This document shows positions 46,539-55,757 of a DNA stretch of 64,000 bases, piece after piece. Within the stretch, counting starts at the first letter, position 1; every line of letters starts with the position of its first letter. Both the position numbers and the translations under genes were made by a program. Under the pieces are notes generated by a model, which worked only from the letters and a program-made list of their open reading frames with translations, did no database searches and was not told the DNA's origin. This DNA comes from Pseudoalteromonas flavipulchra NCIMB 2033 = ATCC BAA-314 (lineage in GTDB: Bacteria; Pseudomonadota; Gammaproteobacteria; Enterobacterales; Alteromonadaceae): positions 1-64,000 of the forward strand of contig JWIH01000012.1 in NCBI GenBank assembly GCA_000814665.1. The letters run 5' to 3'.

Positions 46539-48773
46539 TTACATTGAGCTGTACTTTTCACGCAGCTGCTGGCGAACAAACTCAGCAACGGTGTTAAATA
46601 CGAAAGTAAAAATAAACAATACAAAGGCAGCTAGGAACAGGATGCGATAGTGAGAGCTGCCAACTTCAGACTCCGGCATTTCCACCGCAATGTTAGCAGC
46701 AAGCGTACGCATACCTTGGAAGATACTCCAGTCCATGATTGGCGTGTTACCAGTTGCCATTAATACAATCATGGTTTCCCCTACGGCGCGGCCAAGACCC
46801 ATCATTATCGCAGAGAAGATACCTGGACTTGCTGTTAGTAATACTACACGAACCAAAGTCTGCCACTGCGTGGCACCGAGTGCTAATGAGCCATTAGAAA
46901 GGTGCTTAGGTACGCTAAATACCGCATCTTCCGCAATAGAGAAGATAGTAGGAATAACCGCAAAGCCCATCGCGATACCCACAACTAGCGAGTTACGCTG
47001 GTCGAATGTTAGACCTAACTCATTGGTTAGATACTGACGCACATTACCGCCAAACAGCCAAGACTCAATTCCAGCGCTCATGGCAAATGAAATCCAGCCT
47101 ACGATAAGCACAACTGGGATCAGTAAGATTGAATGCCAGCCTTCAGGCACAACGTGTCTTACTTTTGCAGGTAGCTTAGTCCAGCCAAATGCCGTTGCTA
47201 TCATCGCAATTGGTAATAGCACCAATAAAGCAACCACGGCGGGTAGATGCGTTTCAATTAGCGGAGCTAGCCAAAGACCCGCCAAGAAGCCCAAGATAAC
47301 CGTTGGTAGTGCTTCCATTATCTCGACCGTTGGTTTCACCACGCGGCGTAATTCACTCGACATGAAATAGGCAGTGTAGATTGCTGACGCTAATGCAATA
47401 GGAACAGCAAACAACATGGCGTAAAGCGCCGCTTTAATGGTACCGAAGGAAATAGGCACTAATGAGAATTTCGACTCAAAGTCATCACTCGCAGAGGTTG
47501 ACTGCCAAGTATAAGCAGGCTCTGGATACCCTTCGTACCACACCTCTTGCCACAAAGCAGACCAAGTTACTTCAGGGTGCTCATTATGTAGCTCTACTAC
47601 CGTTAACGTATCATCGGCAAGTAACAAGGCGGCATTAGCACGCGGCGCTACCGCAAACTTCTGAACTGCTTTATCTGTAATTTTACCTTGCCATAAGTGC
47701 GCTTCACTGGTGGTGTAATATAAACCTAATTGACCATTTTCGTTGGTCGTGAAGAAAGTACGACGATAATATTCACTAAATAGTTTGACCTGTTTGCTCT
47801 TTGGCGTCTCAAAAGAGCGGATTTTAGCAAACTGGCGTCCATCATCGGTATTGACTTCAAACCACTGTGAAACCTCACCGTTGTCGTTAGCAAGCATTAA
47901 TGAGTTGGCGCCCGCTAGCAGATTCATGTCGACCAAGTTGGCATTTTCTTCGTTTGCAGCAAGCAATTGGAATAACTCAACTTCAGAAGCATAACGAGAA
48001 TCAAAGACGTAAACTTGATTTGCTGAGCGAACAAATGTGCGCGATGTGTCTGGAGAAATAAGTAACTCATCAACGCGACCATCAATATCTAGCTCGGTAC
48101 GCTCAACCGCCCATTCAACCTCTCCAGTAAACATGTTTTCTTCTGCAACAAAAGAGGCAAAAATCACACGTTTATCCGCAGTCTGTGCAACAACAGCGGT
48201 TTTGTCTTCGAAGTGACTAAAGGCGAATTTACGAATTGCTTGCCCTTGTTCATCAACAATCAGTTGCTTCGCATTAAGTGGATAACTTAAGCGAGGGGTT
48301 AAAACACGTTGATTTCCCGGAAAGCTTACCGTAAACATCGGCTTCACGAGTTGTACCTGACCATTATCCAGACCAAATGCATATTGCCCTAAGAAAGGCG
48401 CACTTTCTGCAAATGCTGTGACATTACCGTCAAGTTCAACATCCAATGTATCTAGTAATTTACCGGCGCTTTCACCTTTGATCTGGTAATAATCTACCGA
48501 ACCTCTGCTGCCAAGTAGGTACGCAATTTCCGTTTGTTCTTCTACCCCTACACCTAAATATTTTTTGTCTTGTGTAAGCTGAATATCCATACGCTTTTCA
48601 ACCTTTGCTGATTCAAAGATTGGTTGAACGACATATAGTAAGTAGAAGAAGATAAGTAAAAGTGCGACTAATACCATTACTCCACCAGAAGTAATGCCAA
48701 ATTGTGCAAACCTGTCTTTAAAGAGACGGCTTCTATCCGTTTTAAAGGATGGCTTTTGCGGATTTGAAGTCAT
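46539..48773 (-). CDS. pstC: Phosphate ABC transporter permease PstC, long form
   Basis: A 744-residue permease, far longer than E. coli PstC (319). The start is ATG 48773, preceded by AAGGG; the open frame extends 11 codons further. TM1 (about residues 26-48) is followed by an extracytoplasmic domain of about 380 residues with repeated beta-strand motifs recalling a beta-propeller. The C-terminal permease domain carries LSNGSLALGATQWQTLVRVV as its EAA loop. The extra domain matches the long PstC of other marine gammaproteobacteria. First gene of the Pst operon, behind a PhoB box. No pstS (phosphate-binding protein) is in the window. Confidence 0.93.
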   Translation of the reverse strand: MTSNPQKPSFKTDRSRLFKDRFAQFGITSGGVMVLVALLLIFFYLLYVVQPIFESAKVEKRMDIQLTQDKKYLGVGVEEQTEIAYLLGSRGSVDYYQIKGESAGKLLDTLDVELDGNVTAFAESAPFLGQYAFGLDNGQVQLVKPMFTVSFPGNQRVLTPRLSYPLNAKQLIVDEQGQAIRKFAFSHFEDKTAVVAQTADKRVIFASFVAEENMFTGEVEWAVERTELDIDGRVDELLISPDTSRTFVRSANQVYVFDSRYASEVELFQLLAANEENANLVDMNLLAGANSLMLANDNGEVSQWFEVNTDDGRQFAKIRSFETPKSKQVKLFSEYYRRTFFTTNENGQLGLYYTTSEAHLWQGKITDKAVQKFAVAPRANAALLLADDTLTVVELHNEHPEVTWSALWQEVWYEGYPEPAYTWQSTSASDDFESKFSLVPISFGTIKAALYAMLFAVPIALASAIYTAYFMSSELRRVVKPTVEIMEALPTVILGFLAGLWLAPLIETHLPAVVALLVLLPIAMIATAFGWTKLPAKVRHVVPEGWHSILLIPVVLIVGWISFAMSAGIESWLFGGNVRQYLTNELGLTFDQRNSLVVGIAMGFAVIPTIFSIAEDAVFSVPKHLSNGSLALGATQWQTLVRVVLLTASPGIFSAIMMGLGRAVGETMIVLMATGNTPIMDWSIFQGMRTLAANIAVEMPESEVGSSHYRILFLAAFVLFIFTFVFNTVAEFVRQQLREKYSSM

Positions 48774-48804
48774 CAATATACCCTTTGGTTTAAAAATTGG
48801 GGGC

Positions 48805-48838
48805 ATTATATTTCATCAAGATGACAGTTATGTTACAC
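48805..48838 (-). promoter_or_regulatory. PhoB box and -10 element of the pstCAB-phoU operon
   Basis: On the minus strand GTGTAACATAACTGTCAT (48838-48821): the right half is a perfect CTGTCAT, the left half a weaker GTGTAAC at the proper 11-bp repeat spacing. Ten bases downstream is a perfect TATAAT (48810-48805), the standard geometry for a PhoB-activated promoter in which the box replaces the -35. A further weak half-site (TGTGTCT) lies 11 bp upstream. Confidence 0.75.
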
Positions 48839-49078
48839 CTGAGACACAATTGAACTTTCTTCAATTGGCATTTACCCTCAAATTCATTATAAAAATAATG
48901 GAACTAATCGGCTCAAAAAATGCTCTGATTGTTAGCCTAGAGTAAACACATAAATTTCGTTGCATTTCTTTACATTAAGTGCTTAAGGGCACTGGACAAA
49001 GTAAGTTTTTAGACTAGTCTAAATCATGCGCCGAATTCGTTTTTTCGCCTACGGGCGCCACAAAAAAAGAGACATGAT

Positions 49079-49585
49079 ATGAAGCAGTTAATATTAACAC
49101 TTATAGGTAAGGACCGACCGGGTCTCGTTGAAGAAATCTCTTCCACTATTCTTTCTAACCATGGCAATTGGTTAACCAGTAATTTAAGCCACCTTGCTGG
49201 ACAATTCGCAGGCATAGTGCAGGTTGAGGTTGCTGAAGAACATTTGCAAGAAATACAAGATGCATTGCATAAATTGCCAGGTTTAGACGTGAGAGTTGAA
49301 TCAGGCGAAAACTTGCAAGCGCAAGAAGAGCCGGACACATTAAATTTAATCATTACAGGCAACGATAGACCGGGAATTGTGCAAGAACTTGCTACGGTTA
49401 TTCGCCACAAAGGCGCAAACATCACGCACCTAACTTCAAAACAACGTAGTGCTCCAAACTGGGGACTACCCATTTTCAGCGCTTTCGCAACCGTGACTCT
49501 ACCTGCTGGCACGGTCAAAGAAAACGTGATTGATGCACTCGAGTCAATCACCAGTGATTTGATCGTGGACATAGAAGAAAGCTAA
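49079..49585 (+). CDS. ACT-domain protein of the GcvR type
   Basis: A 168-residue protein of two ACT domains, each beginning with the ligand motif GKDRPGLV (about residues 10-17) or GNDRPGIV (about 93-100). It matches GcvR-like proteins; E. coli GcvR binds GcvA and represses the glycine cleavage operon when glycine is low. No gcvA is adjacent, so a regulatory role here rests on family similarity. Divergent from pstC and upstream of ppk1. Confidence 0.85.
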   Translation: MKQLILTLIGKDRPGLVEEISSTILSNHGNWLTSNLSHLAGQFAGIVQVEVAEEHLQEIQDALHKLPGLDVRVESGENLQAQEEPDTLNLIITGNDRPGIVQELATVIRHKGANITHLTSKQRSAPNWGLPIFSAFATVTLPAGTVKENVIDALESITSDLIVDIEES

Positions 49586-49612
49586 AACCTACACTATACT
49601 CATGATGGTTGA

Positions 49613-49657
49613 ATGACAAACACGACAGGCGCGTTGTGTTTGTCATAATTATGTCAC
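49613..49657 (+). promoter_or_regulatory. PhoB box before ppk1, merged with a long hairpin
   Basis: TTGTCATAATTATGTCAC (49640-49657) matches the Pho box consensus CTGTCATAAATCTGTCAC at 15 of 18 positions, and a weak -10 (TAAGCT, 49668-49673) lies 10 bp downstream. The left half is also the right arm of a 14-bp hairpin (49613-49626 with 49633-49646, one G/U pair, loop AGGCGC), probably the gcvR-like transcript's 3' end. Confidence 0.65.
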
Positions 49658-49692
49658 ACACCCTGCTTAAGCTGTAAAAATAAGCTGTACCT

Positions 49693-51801
49693 ATGGAAAG
49701 CATCATGCAGGCCGTATCTCCAGAGCATAAAACTATCACGTACTTTGCCAAAGAATTAAGCTGGCTCTCTTTTAACGAACGCGTTTTACAAGAAGCCAAA
49801 GACCCAACCAACCCGATCATCGAGCGGATCCGCTTTCTTGGTATATTTTCCAATAATTTAGACGAGTTTTTCCAAGTTCGTGTTGCGGATGTAAAGCGCC
49901 GTATCTTATTAAATAATTTGCCTGATACCAATTTCGATGAAGATGAAGTGCTACTCGCCGACATTCAAAAGAAAGTATTGGAACTAGGTAAAAAATTTAG
50001 TGTTATTTATGACCAGATCCTCATCGATTTAAATGAGCATCATATCCATATTAAGCAACCTGATGCGCTGTCGGACTTCCACAAGAATTGGTTGGCTAAC
50101 TACTTTAAAGACCAAGTGCTGCCTCACCTATTACCAATGATGATTAACGAAAGTAAGGACTATTCGGACAACATCAACGACACTATGACTCACCTATTTG
50201 TGGAGTTAAATGGCGAAAAACAGCATCATGCCTTTTTGGAAGTCCCGACTGATCGTCTAAACCGCTTTGTCCAGCTGCCACCAGAAAAAACTCGAAGGCA
50301 TAAAACGATTGTGTTGCTTGATGACGTTATTCGATTTTTTATTGCCGATGTGTTCAAAAGTTTCTTCAAATTTGAGCGCATTGAAGCCTATTCGATGAAG
50401 CTCACTCGAGACGCTGAGTACAACTTAGATGATGAACTAGAAGAAGGCGTGTTAGATACCATGTCTAAAGGCCTCAAACAGCGTTTATATGCCGAGCCTG
50501 TACGTTTAGTCTACGAAGAATCTATGCCTGAAGAAATGCTCAAGTTGATGAAAAAGCGTTTAGGGGTGACAGGTCAAGATGCCATGATCCCAGGCGGGAG
50601 ATATCGCAATTTCAGAGATTTTATTTCTTTTCCAAATGTTGGACGCGGCTATCTAGAAAACAAGCCATTGCCGCCGCTAAAAAGTGCAGCCTTTTCAAAA
50701 TATAGCAGCGTCTTTCGCGCGATTTCAGTTCAAGATATCTTACTATATTACCCCTACCACACCTTTAATCACATGCTGGAATATATCCGCCAAGCGGCAT
50801 TTGACCCCAGAGTGACACAAATAAAGGTCAACATTTATCGCGTGGCAAAGCAATCTCGATTGATCGCTTCCTTGATCAACGCTGCAAAGAATGGCAAAAA
50901 AGTCACCGTGATGGTTGAATTGAAAGCCCGCTTCGATGAGCAAAACAACATTGAATGGGCAAAACTCATGAGTGAATACGGTATTAAGGTCATGATTGGC
51001 ATACCGGCGCTTAAGGTCCATAGTAAGCTTTGTGTGGTTCACCGTAGAGAAAAAGGCAAAATCGTCAAATATGCACACATAGGTACGGGTAACTTCCACG
51101 AAAAAACTGCTCGGATTTATACTGATTTCAGTCTGTTTACCAAACACCCCGATATTACGGAAGAATGCGATAGCGTGTTTCGCTTTATCGAGAGTAGTTA
51201 CCTGCCGTTTAAATTCGAACACCTGATGATTTCCCCCATCAATGCACGTAGTCGAATTGTAGAGTTGATCGATGAAGAGATAACTCATGCAGAGCAAGGG
51301 AGAACAGGAAAAGTAACAATTAAGATCAACAATTTAGTTGATAAGCAGCTCGTTGACAAGCTTTACGAAGCATCGCGAAAAGGCGTCAAGATCCGCCTCA
51401 TTGTGCGAGGTATGTGTGCCCTTGTCCCGGGCCTTGCACAGTTTAGCGATAATATAAAAATCATTAGTATCGTCGATCGTTTCTTAGAACACCCGCGAGT
51501 GATGATTTTCGACAACAACGGCGACCCCAAGGTTTATATTTCTTCAGCTGACTGGATGACCCGTAACCTTGACCACCGTGTTGAAGTCGGCACACCTATT
51601 TATGCAGAGCATTTGAAGAAACTAATTATCGATATCATTGAACTGCAGTTTAAAGATCGCACCAAAGCCAGAGTTATTGACGCCGAACAGAAGAATCTGT
51701 ACGTTCGCCGAGGTAACCGTAAAAAAATTCGCTCTCAGATCGCGATTTATGACCATTTAAAGAAATGGGAGTTACACCAATTAAATGAAGCGAAAGAATA
51801 A
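49693..51801 (+). CDS. ppk1: Polyphosphate kinase 1
   Basis: Ppk1 reversibly makes long-chain polyphosphate from ATP. The 702-residue protein has the N-terminal ELSWLSFNERVLQEAKD, the conserved LLYYPYHTFNHMLEYIRQAA, and KYAHIGTGNFHEKTARIYTD with the autophosphorylated His (about residue 460). The C-terminal phospholipase-D-like domain has SSADWMTRNLDHRVEV. Length is normal. ATG 49693 is used; ATG 49705 is possible. It is 18 bp before ppx and likely forms a PhoB-linked operon with it. Confidence 0.97.
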   Translation: MESIMQAVSPEHKTITYFAKELSWLSFNERVLQEAKDPTNPIIERIRFLGIFSNNLDEFFQVRVADVKRRILLNNLPDTNFDEDEVLLADIQKKVLELGKKFSVIYDQILIDLNEHHIHIKQPDALSDFHKNWLANYFKDQVLPHLLPMMINESKDYSDNINDTMTHLFVELNGEKQHHAFLEVPTDRLNRFVQLPPEKTRRHKTIVLLDDVIRFFIADVFKSFFKFERIEAYSMKLTRDAEYNLDDELEEGVLDTMSKGLKQRLYAEPVRLVYEESMPEEMLKLMKKRLGVTGQDAMIPGGRYRNFRDFISFPNVGRGYLENKPLPPLKSAAFSKYSSVFRAISVQDILLYYPYHTFNHMLEYIRQAAFDPRVTQIKVNIYRVAKQSRLIASLINAAKNGKKVTVMVELKARFDEQNNIEWAKLMSEYGIKVMIGIPALKVHSKLCVVHRREKGKIVKYAHIGTGNFHEKTARIYTDFSLFTKHPDITEECDSVFRFIESSYLPFKFEHLMISPINARSRIVELIDEEITHAEQGRTGKVTIKINNLVDKQLVDKLYEASRKGVKIRLIVRGMCALVPGLAQFSDNIKIISIVDRFLEHPRVMIFDNNGDPKVYISSADWMTRNLDHRVEVGTPIYAEHLKKLIIDIIELQFKDRTKARVIDAEQKNLYVRRGNRKKIRSQIAIYDHLKKWELHQLNEAKE

Positions 51802-51818
51802 CCGTTGAGGAAGAATAT

Positions 51819-53303
51819 ATGCGCGACTACCCTTCTATTGCCGCAGTGGACTTAGGTTCAAACAGTTTTCACCTTGTTGTAGCAAGAGAAGTAGATGGTC
51901 GCCTTCAACTCCTCCATAAAGAAAAGCAACGTGTTTACTTGGCCGCGGGCCTTGATGATGATTTTAATTTAAGTGACGACGCGATCGCCCGAGCATTAGA
52001 TACTCTCTCGCAATTTGCGACGACACTACATGATTTTCCGAAAGAGTCGGTGCAAGTAGTGGCAACCTATACACTGCGAAATTGCAAAAACCTTAATTAT
52101 TTTCTCGCTAAGGCAAAACAAGTTTTTCCATATCCAATCAATGTGATTTCAGGCCAAGAAGAAGCTCGTCTTATTTACCAAGGGGTCGCCAACCATGAAC
52201 ATGATAGTCATAACCGTTTGGTTATCGACATCGGTGGAGGCAGCACAGAGTTGGTTATTGGTCAGCACCTTACACACAAGCTGTTAAGTAGTCGCAATGT
52301 GGGCTGCGTGACCATGCAAAAAGCCTACTTTGCTGATGGTAAGCTATCTGCAAAGCGATTCAAAAAAGCCGAAATAAAAGCAGAACAACAAATTGAGAGT
52401 ATTACCGCGAGCTACTTAAGGCTCGGCTGGAATACCGTTATCGGTACTTCTGGTACTATTAAGGCGATTGCGGCTATGGCTCACGAACTCACTCAAGCCG
52501 ATGAAATTACCCTGCCTATTTTGGAGCAAATTAAGCAGTTATTTATTGATGCTGGACACATAGACAACGTCTCCTTAAAAGCACTACCTGAGGAGCGAAA
52601 AACCAGTATTGCTGGCGGCCTTGCTGTATTGATAGCACTGTTTAGACAATTAGGACTTGAGCGCATGCGTCTTAGTGAATATGCATTGCGAGAAGGCTTA
52701 TTGTTTGAAATGCATCAAACCGATGAGTTTGATATTCGTACCCGCACAATTAACACGTTCAGCGATCACTATAATATTGATAAGCAACACGCCGACAATA
52801 TTTGTGAAACCATCAAGCTTTTTACCACTCAACTAAAAGAGCAATGGCAACTATCCTCTTATGATGTCGAAATGTTATATTGGGCAGCAAAACTCCACGA
52901 AGTTGGGCTCGCCATTAACTCTTCCGGCATGCATAAACACGGTGCTTATATTGTCAGGCACAGTCAACTTCCAGGCTTTACTCAAGCCCAGCAATTAAGG
53001 CTAAGTGCACTTGTACGCTTCTATCGAAAAAAGATAAAAATGCCAGAGTTAACAGAGTTAATTGACGAAGAGCTAACCCACTTTAACCGTGTTTTGGCTG
53101 TGTTTCGTCTCAGCGTTTTAGTGAACCAAAAACGCCAACAAGACCAACTTCCCGAATTAAGTATTACAGCAGTTGATAACGCCTTGATACTTCACATTGC
53201 AACTGAGTGGCTCGAATCACACTCGCTATTTCAAGCAGATTTAGAGCAAGAACAAAACTATTTAAAAACCATAGGTATTCAATTTAATCTGAGCTTTGGG
53301 TAA
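51819..53303 (+). CDS. ppx: Exopolyphosphatase (Ppx/GppA family)
   Basis: A 494-residue protein of the ASKHA fold that removes terminal phosphates from polyphosphate; the related GppA hydrolyses pppGpp. Motifs: AAVDLGSNSFHLVVAR (phosphate-1), VISGQEEARLIYQGV, VIDIGGGSTELVIG (phosphate-2) and a C-terminal HD-like domain (AAKLHEVGLAINSSG). The ppk1-ppx order argues for Ppx. The usual ATxTLR motif reads ATYTLR. GAGGAA precedes ATG 51819. An inverted repeat overlaps the stop codon. Confidence 0.93.
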   Translation: MRDYPSIAAVDLGSNSFHLVVAREVDGRLQLLHKEKQRVYLAAGLDDDFNLSDDAIARALDTLSQFATTLHDFPKESVQVVATYTLRNCKNLNYFLAKAKQVFPYPINVISGQEEARLIYQGVANHEHDSHNRLVIDIGGGSTELVIGQHLTHKLLSSRNVGCVTMQKAYFADGKLSAKRFKKAEIKAEQQIESITASYLRLGWNTVIGTSGTIKAIAAMAHELTQADEITLPILEQIKQLFIDAGHIDNVSLKALPEERKTSIAGGLAVLIALFRQLGLERMRLSEYALREGLLFEMHQTDEFDIRTRTINTFSDHYNIDKQHADNICETIKLFTTQLKEQWQLSSYDVEMLYWAAKLHEVGLAINSSGMHKHGAYIVRHSQLPGFTQAQQLRLSALVRFYRKKIKMPELTELIDEELTHFNRVLAVFRLSVLVNQKRQQDQLPELSITAVDNALILHIATEWLESHSLFQADLEQEQNYLKTIGIQFNLSFG

Positions 53304-53403
53304 GTAATACCAATAGTTGGCTATTGGACGGGAATTCAACGTCGTTAGCGCTTAAATGAGCTGTAAGAAACGCGCTAACTATCCGCAACTCCGATTACTT
53401 ACC
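53299..53403. repeat. Nested inverted-repeat element downstream of ppx
   Basis: Outer arms GGTAAGTAAT (53299-53308) and ATTACTTACC (53394-53403), inner arms GTTAGCGC (53344-53351) and GCGCTAAC (53372-53379), and a small hairpin CCAATAG/CTATTGG near the left end. The left outer arm includes the ppx stop codon. The TAATACCAAT end and the segment TTCAACGTCGTTAGCG resemble parts of the element between queA and tgt, so they may be one repeat family. Confidence 0.55.
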
Positions 53404-53425
53404 GTTTCATGTTGTCAGATGAGAA

Positions 53426-54703
53426 CTACTGTTCATCACCTGCAACAATAGAGAGGATTTCATCGGCGTAGGCTCGACTAGAAAGCGCCATATCATAAAG
53501 ATAATTGGTCGGTGTTGCCGGTCGAATGGCTTGTAAAATGAGCTCTGCTTCGCGCCAATCATTGCGCTCAATTTCAAATGCTAAACGTAGCGCTCCACCA
53601 AGCAATCCTTGATAACTTAGTAGCGCACTAGAAAGCGAATCATCGAGAGAAAATTCTGCTGCAATTACAGCAAGATCGACATCAAGGATCACGTCAAGGA
53701 TAGACATGAGACCAAGCAAATAGCCAGTTTCTGCCATTTCTTCGCCTCCAGGCATCAAAAATGTTTCCACAAACTTGGCACGGGTTAACCCCATTCTCGT
53801 CAGCTCACTGGGTTTATCTGAACCCAATTCGCTCAATGCGAGTACTTTAACAAACTGCCTAATTGCGTCTTCACCTAAATACACAACGGCCTGAGAGATA
53901 GACTTAATTTCTAACCTGTCTTCACCAGCTTTCGCGTTCGCCAGTTTTAGCAATCGTGCGGTTAAACTCAGATCTTTGCTTACTCTAGTTTGTATTTCTT
54001 TGAAGCATAAAGACTTTCTGGCAGTGGCTTGTAGCAGCTGAAAGACCACCATTTTCGATGGTTCCACGTTGCCATGATTGAGCATTTCAGGTTTGGCGAA
54101 AAAGAAACCTTGGAAAAAATCAGCTCCAGAGGATTTGATGATCTCGAACTCTTCTTTTGTTTCAATACGCTCAACAATAACCTTAATATCTGGATACTGA
54201 CGCTTGAGCTTTTTTACCGTCATATTGGTTTTTATAATTGGCTGCTCAACCTCAATTTTGACGAATTCCATGAGTGGTAACAACGGATCCCACTTTGACG
54301 TGCCGTCGTAGTCATCTAGCGCAAATCGATAGCCTCTCTCTGTTAACTTAGTCACTGTATTCACCAGTGAAGGAATATTTTTAGAGCGCTCAACGATTTC
54401 CACCACAATTTTCTGTGGCGCTAATAAGCTAGGTAATTCCTGCAGCAAGGATTCGTCGGATAGGTTGATAAAGGCAAGCTGCCCCGCAGCCAAACGGTCT
54501 ACACCGATAAACATTAAGGAGTTAAAAAACATTCGCCCAGTCGCTTGCCCATCGCTCACCCCAACTGGGAAAGCATTGTTGTCTGAGTCTCTGTAAAGTA
54601 ACTCATAGGCAAAGACATCTTGATCTGGCCGTAAAATGGCCTGTCGTGCAATATACTGCACTGCTGATTTACGTACTTCAGTCACCGGACCACTCATTAA
54701 CAT
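53426..54703 (-). CDS. EAL-HDOD signalling protein with a degenerate EAL domain
   Basis: A 425-residue cytoplasmic protein of the YuxH/CdgJ type: an N-terminal EAL-like domain (about residues 15-220) and a C-terminal HDOD domain (about 225-415). The EAL signature reads YELLYRD, the metal-binding IDDFGTG is replaced by LDDYDGTS, and the catalytic Lys-Asp motif is altered to VKIEVE. It is therefore probably inactive and binds c-di-GMP or protein partners. The HDOD part contains LSLTARLLKLAN, as in its family. AAGGA precedes ATG 54703. In Vibrio cholerae CdgJ affects motility. Confidence 0.87.
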   Translation of the reverse strand: MLMSGPVTEVRKSAVQYIARQAILRPDQDVFAYELLYRDSDNNAFPVGVSDGQATGRMFFNSLMFIGVDRLAAGQLAFINLSDESLLQELPSLLAPQKIVVEIVERSKNIPSLVNTVTKLTERGYRFALDDYDGTSKWDPLLPLMEFVKIEVEQPIIKTNMTVKKLKRQYPDIKVIVERIETKEEFEIIKSSGADFFQGFFFAKPEMLNHGNVEPSKMVVFQLLQATARKSLCFKEIQTRVSKDLSLTARLLKLANAKAGEDRLEIKSISQAVVYLGEDAIRQFVKVLALSELGSDKPSELTRMGLTRAKFVETFLMPGGEEMAETGYLLGLMSILDVILDVDLAVIAAEFSLDDSLSSALLSYQGLLGGALRLAFEIERNDWREAELILQAIRPATPTNYLYDMALSSRAYADEILSIVAGDEQ

Positions 54704-54738
54704 TCGTATCCTTTATTAGGTAAAAGGAAACCACGTAT

Positions 54739-54769
54739 CTCGGAGCGTATAATATGGTAACGCCCCGAG
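54739..54769. repeat. 10-bp inverted repeat in the HDOD / solute-binding protein intergenic region
   Basis: CTCGGAGCGT (54739-54748) and ACGCCCCGAG (54760-54769) pair with one mismatch around an 11-nt AT-rich loop. Upstream of two divergent genes, so a cruciform operator or leader hairpin is possible. Confidence 0.4.
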
Positions 54770-54912
54770 CAATAAAAAAGTTTCGCTATTTTACAACACT
54801 TATAACTAAAAGTTACCAACTTATTAAACTAAGTCCTTATAAAGAGTAGGCTTTTAATTCACAGAACGCCAGTGGCTTGCCTGTCTAAGAAAAGTTAAGC
54901 TAAGATGAGTGC

Positions 54913-55650
54913 ATGAAGCAAGTTTTGATCGTCTGGTTATTCGCCTTTGCCGGTTTGACTAAGGCAGAACAAGTCCCCTACTTAAAGTACAGTTTAAGTG
55001 GCTCGGGAAGCTTTTACCCTTATTTTACTCACAGCGAAGATGCGCCCGGGATCCTGCCCGAAATGGTAGAAGCCATTTTGGTTAAGGCAAAGATCAGAGG
55101 CGAAAATCTGCTTCTCCCAGCGAAACGCACAAACTTTTATCTAGAAAAGCAGCACATTGATTTTGATATCATCAGTCCAGATTGGTTGAACGAACAGCAA
55201 AAGCAAGATGATAGATTTATCTACTCAGATCCCATCCTTCCAATCAAAGAGTACGTTGTTACTCGTCAGTCTCAGCCACCGGTATTAACCCTAACGGGTA
55301 TCGAAGTCGGTACAGTGAGAGGCTACTACTACCATGATGACCAACTATTCGAGCGGGTTGATTTCGCATCCGAAAAAGAGCTATTGCAAGCCCTAAACTT
55401 ACGTCGGATTGAGCATATTATCATTGGTGATTTACCCGCATTATATTGGTCAGAACAACTTGGTATTGCATTTAGCTTCAACCAACTACATTCAGAAGGG
55501 ATGTTGCAGCTACGCCTGTTAGCAAAGCATCAAGGATTACTTAAGCGGATAAATCAAGCTATCGCACAACTTAAACTCTCTGGTGAAATCGAAAAAATAG
55601 AACAGCAGTATATTTCCCAACTACCTATACACGCAAAAGGTGGCAGATAA
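54913..55650 (+). CDS. Periplasmic solute-binding protein, family 3-like
   Basis: A 245-residue protein with a signal peptide ending near LTKA. The remainder fits a small two-lobe periplasmic binding protein: GILPEMVEAILVKAKI in the first lobe, DFDIISPDWL, VGTVRGYYYHDD and a C-terminal helix with LKLSGEIEKIEQQYISQ. No transporter genes are adjacent. It is distantly similar in type to the protein encoded at 25482-26282. Ligand unknown. Confidence 0.78.
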   Translation: MKQVLIVWLFAFAGLTKAEQVPYLKYSLSGSGSFYPYFTHSEDAPGILPEMVEAILVKAKIRGENLLLPAKRTNFYLEKQHIDFDIISPDWLNEQQKQDDRFIYSDPILPIKEYVVTRQSQPPVLTLTGIEVGTVRGYYYHDDQLFERVDFASEKELLQALNLRRIEHIIIGDLPALYWSEQLGIAFSFNQLHSEGMLQLRLLAKHQGLLKRINQAIAQLKLSGEIEKIEQQYISQLPIHAKGGR

Positions 55651-55757
55651 CCTCTGCTCTGGACATAGATCAAGTTATACGCATAAATTCTTCCCATAAA
55701 TTGAGCATCAATTGACGCATTTGGTATAATGGCGCTTTTACAGCTTGGGAAATCATT

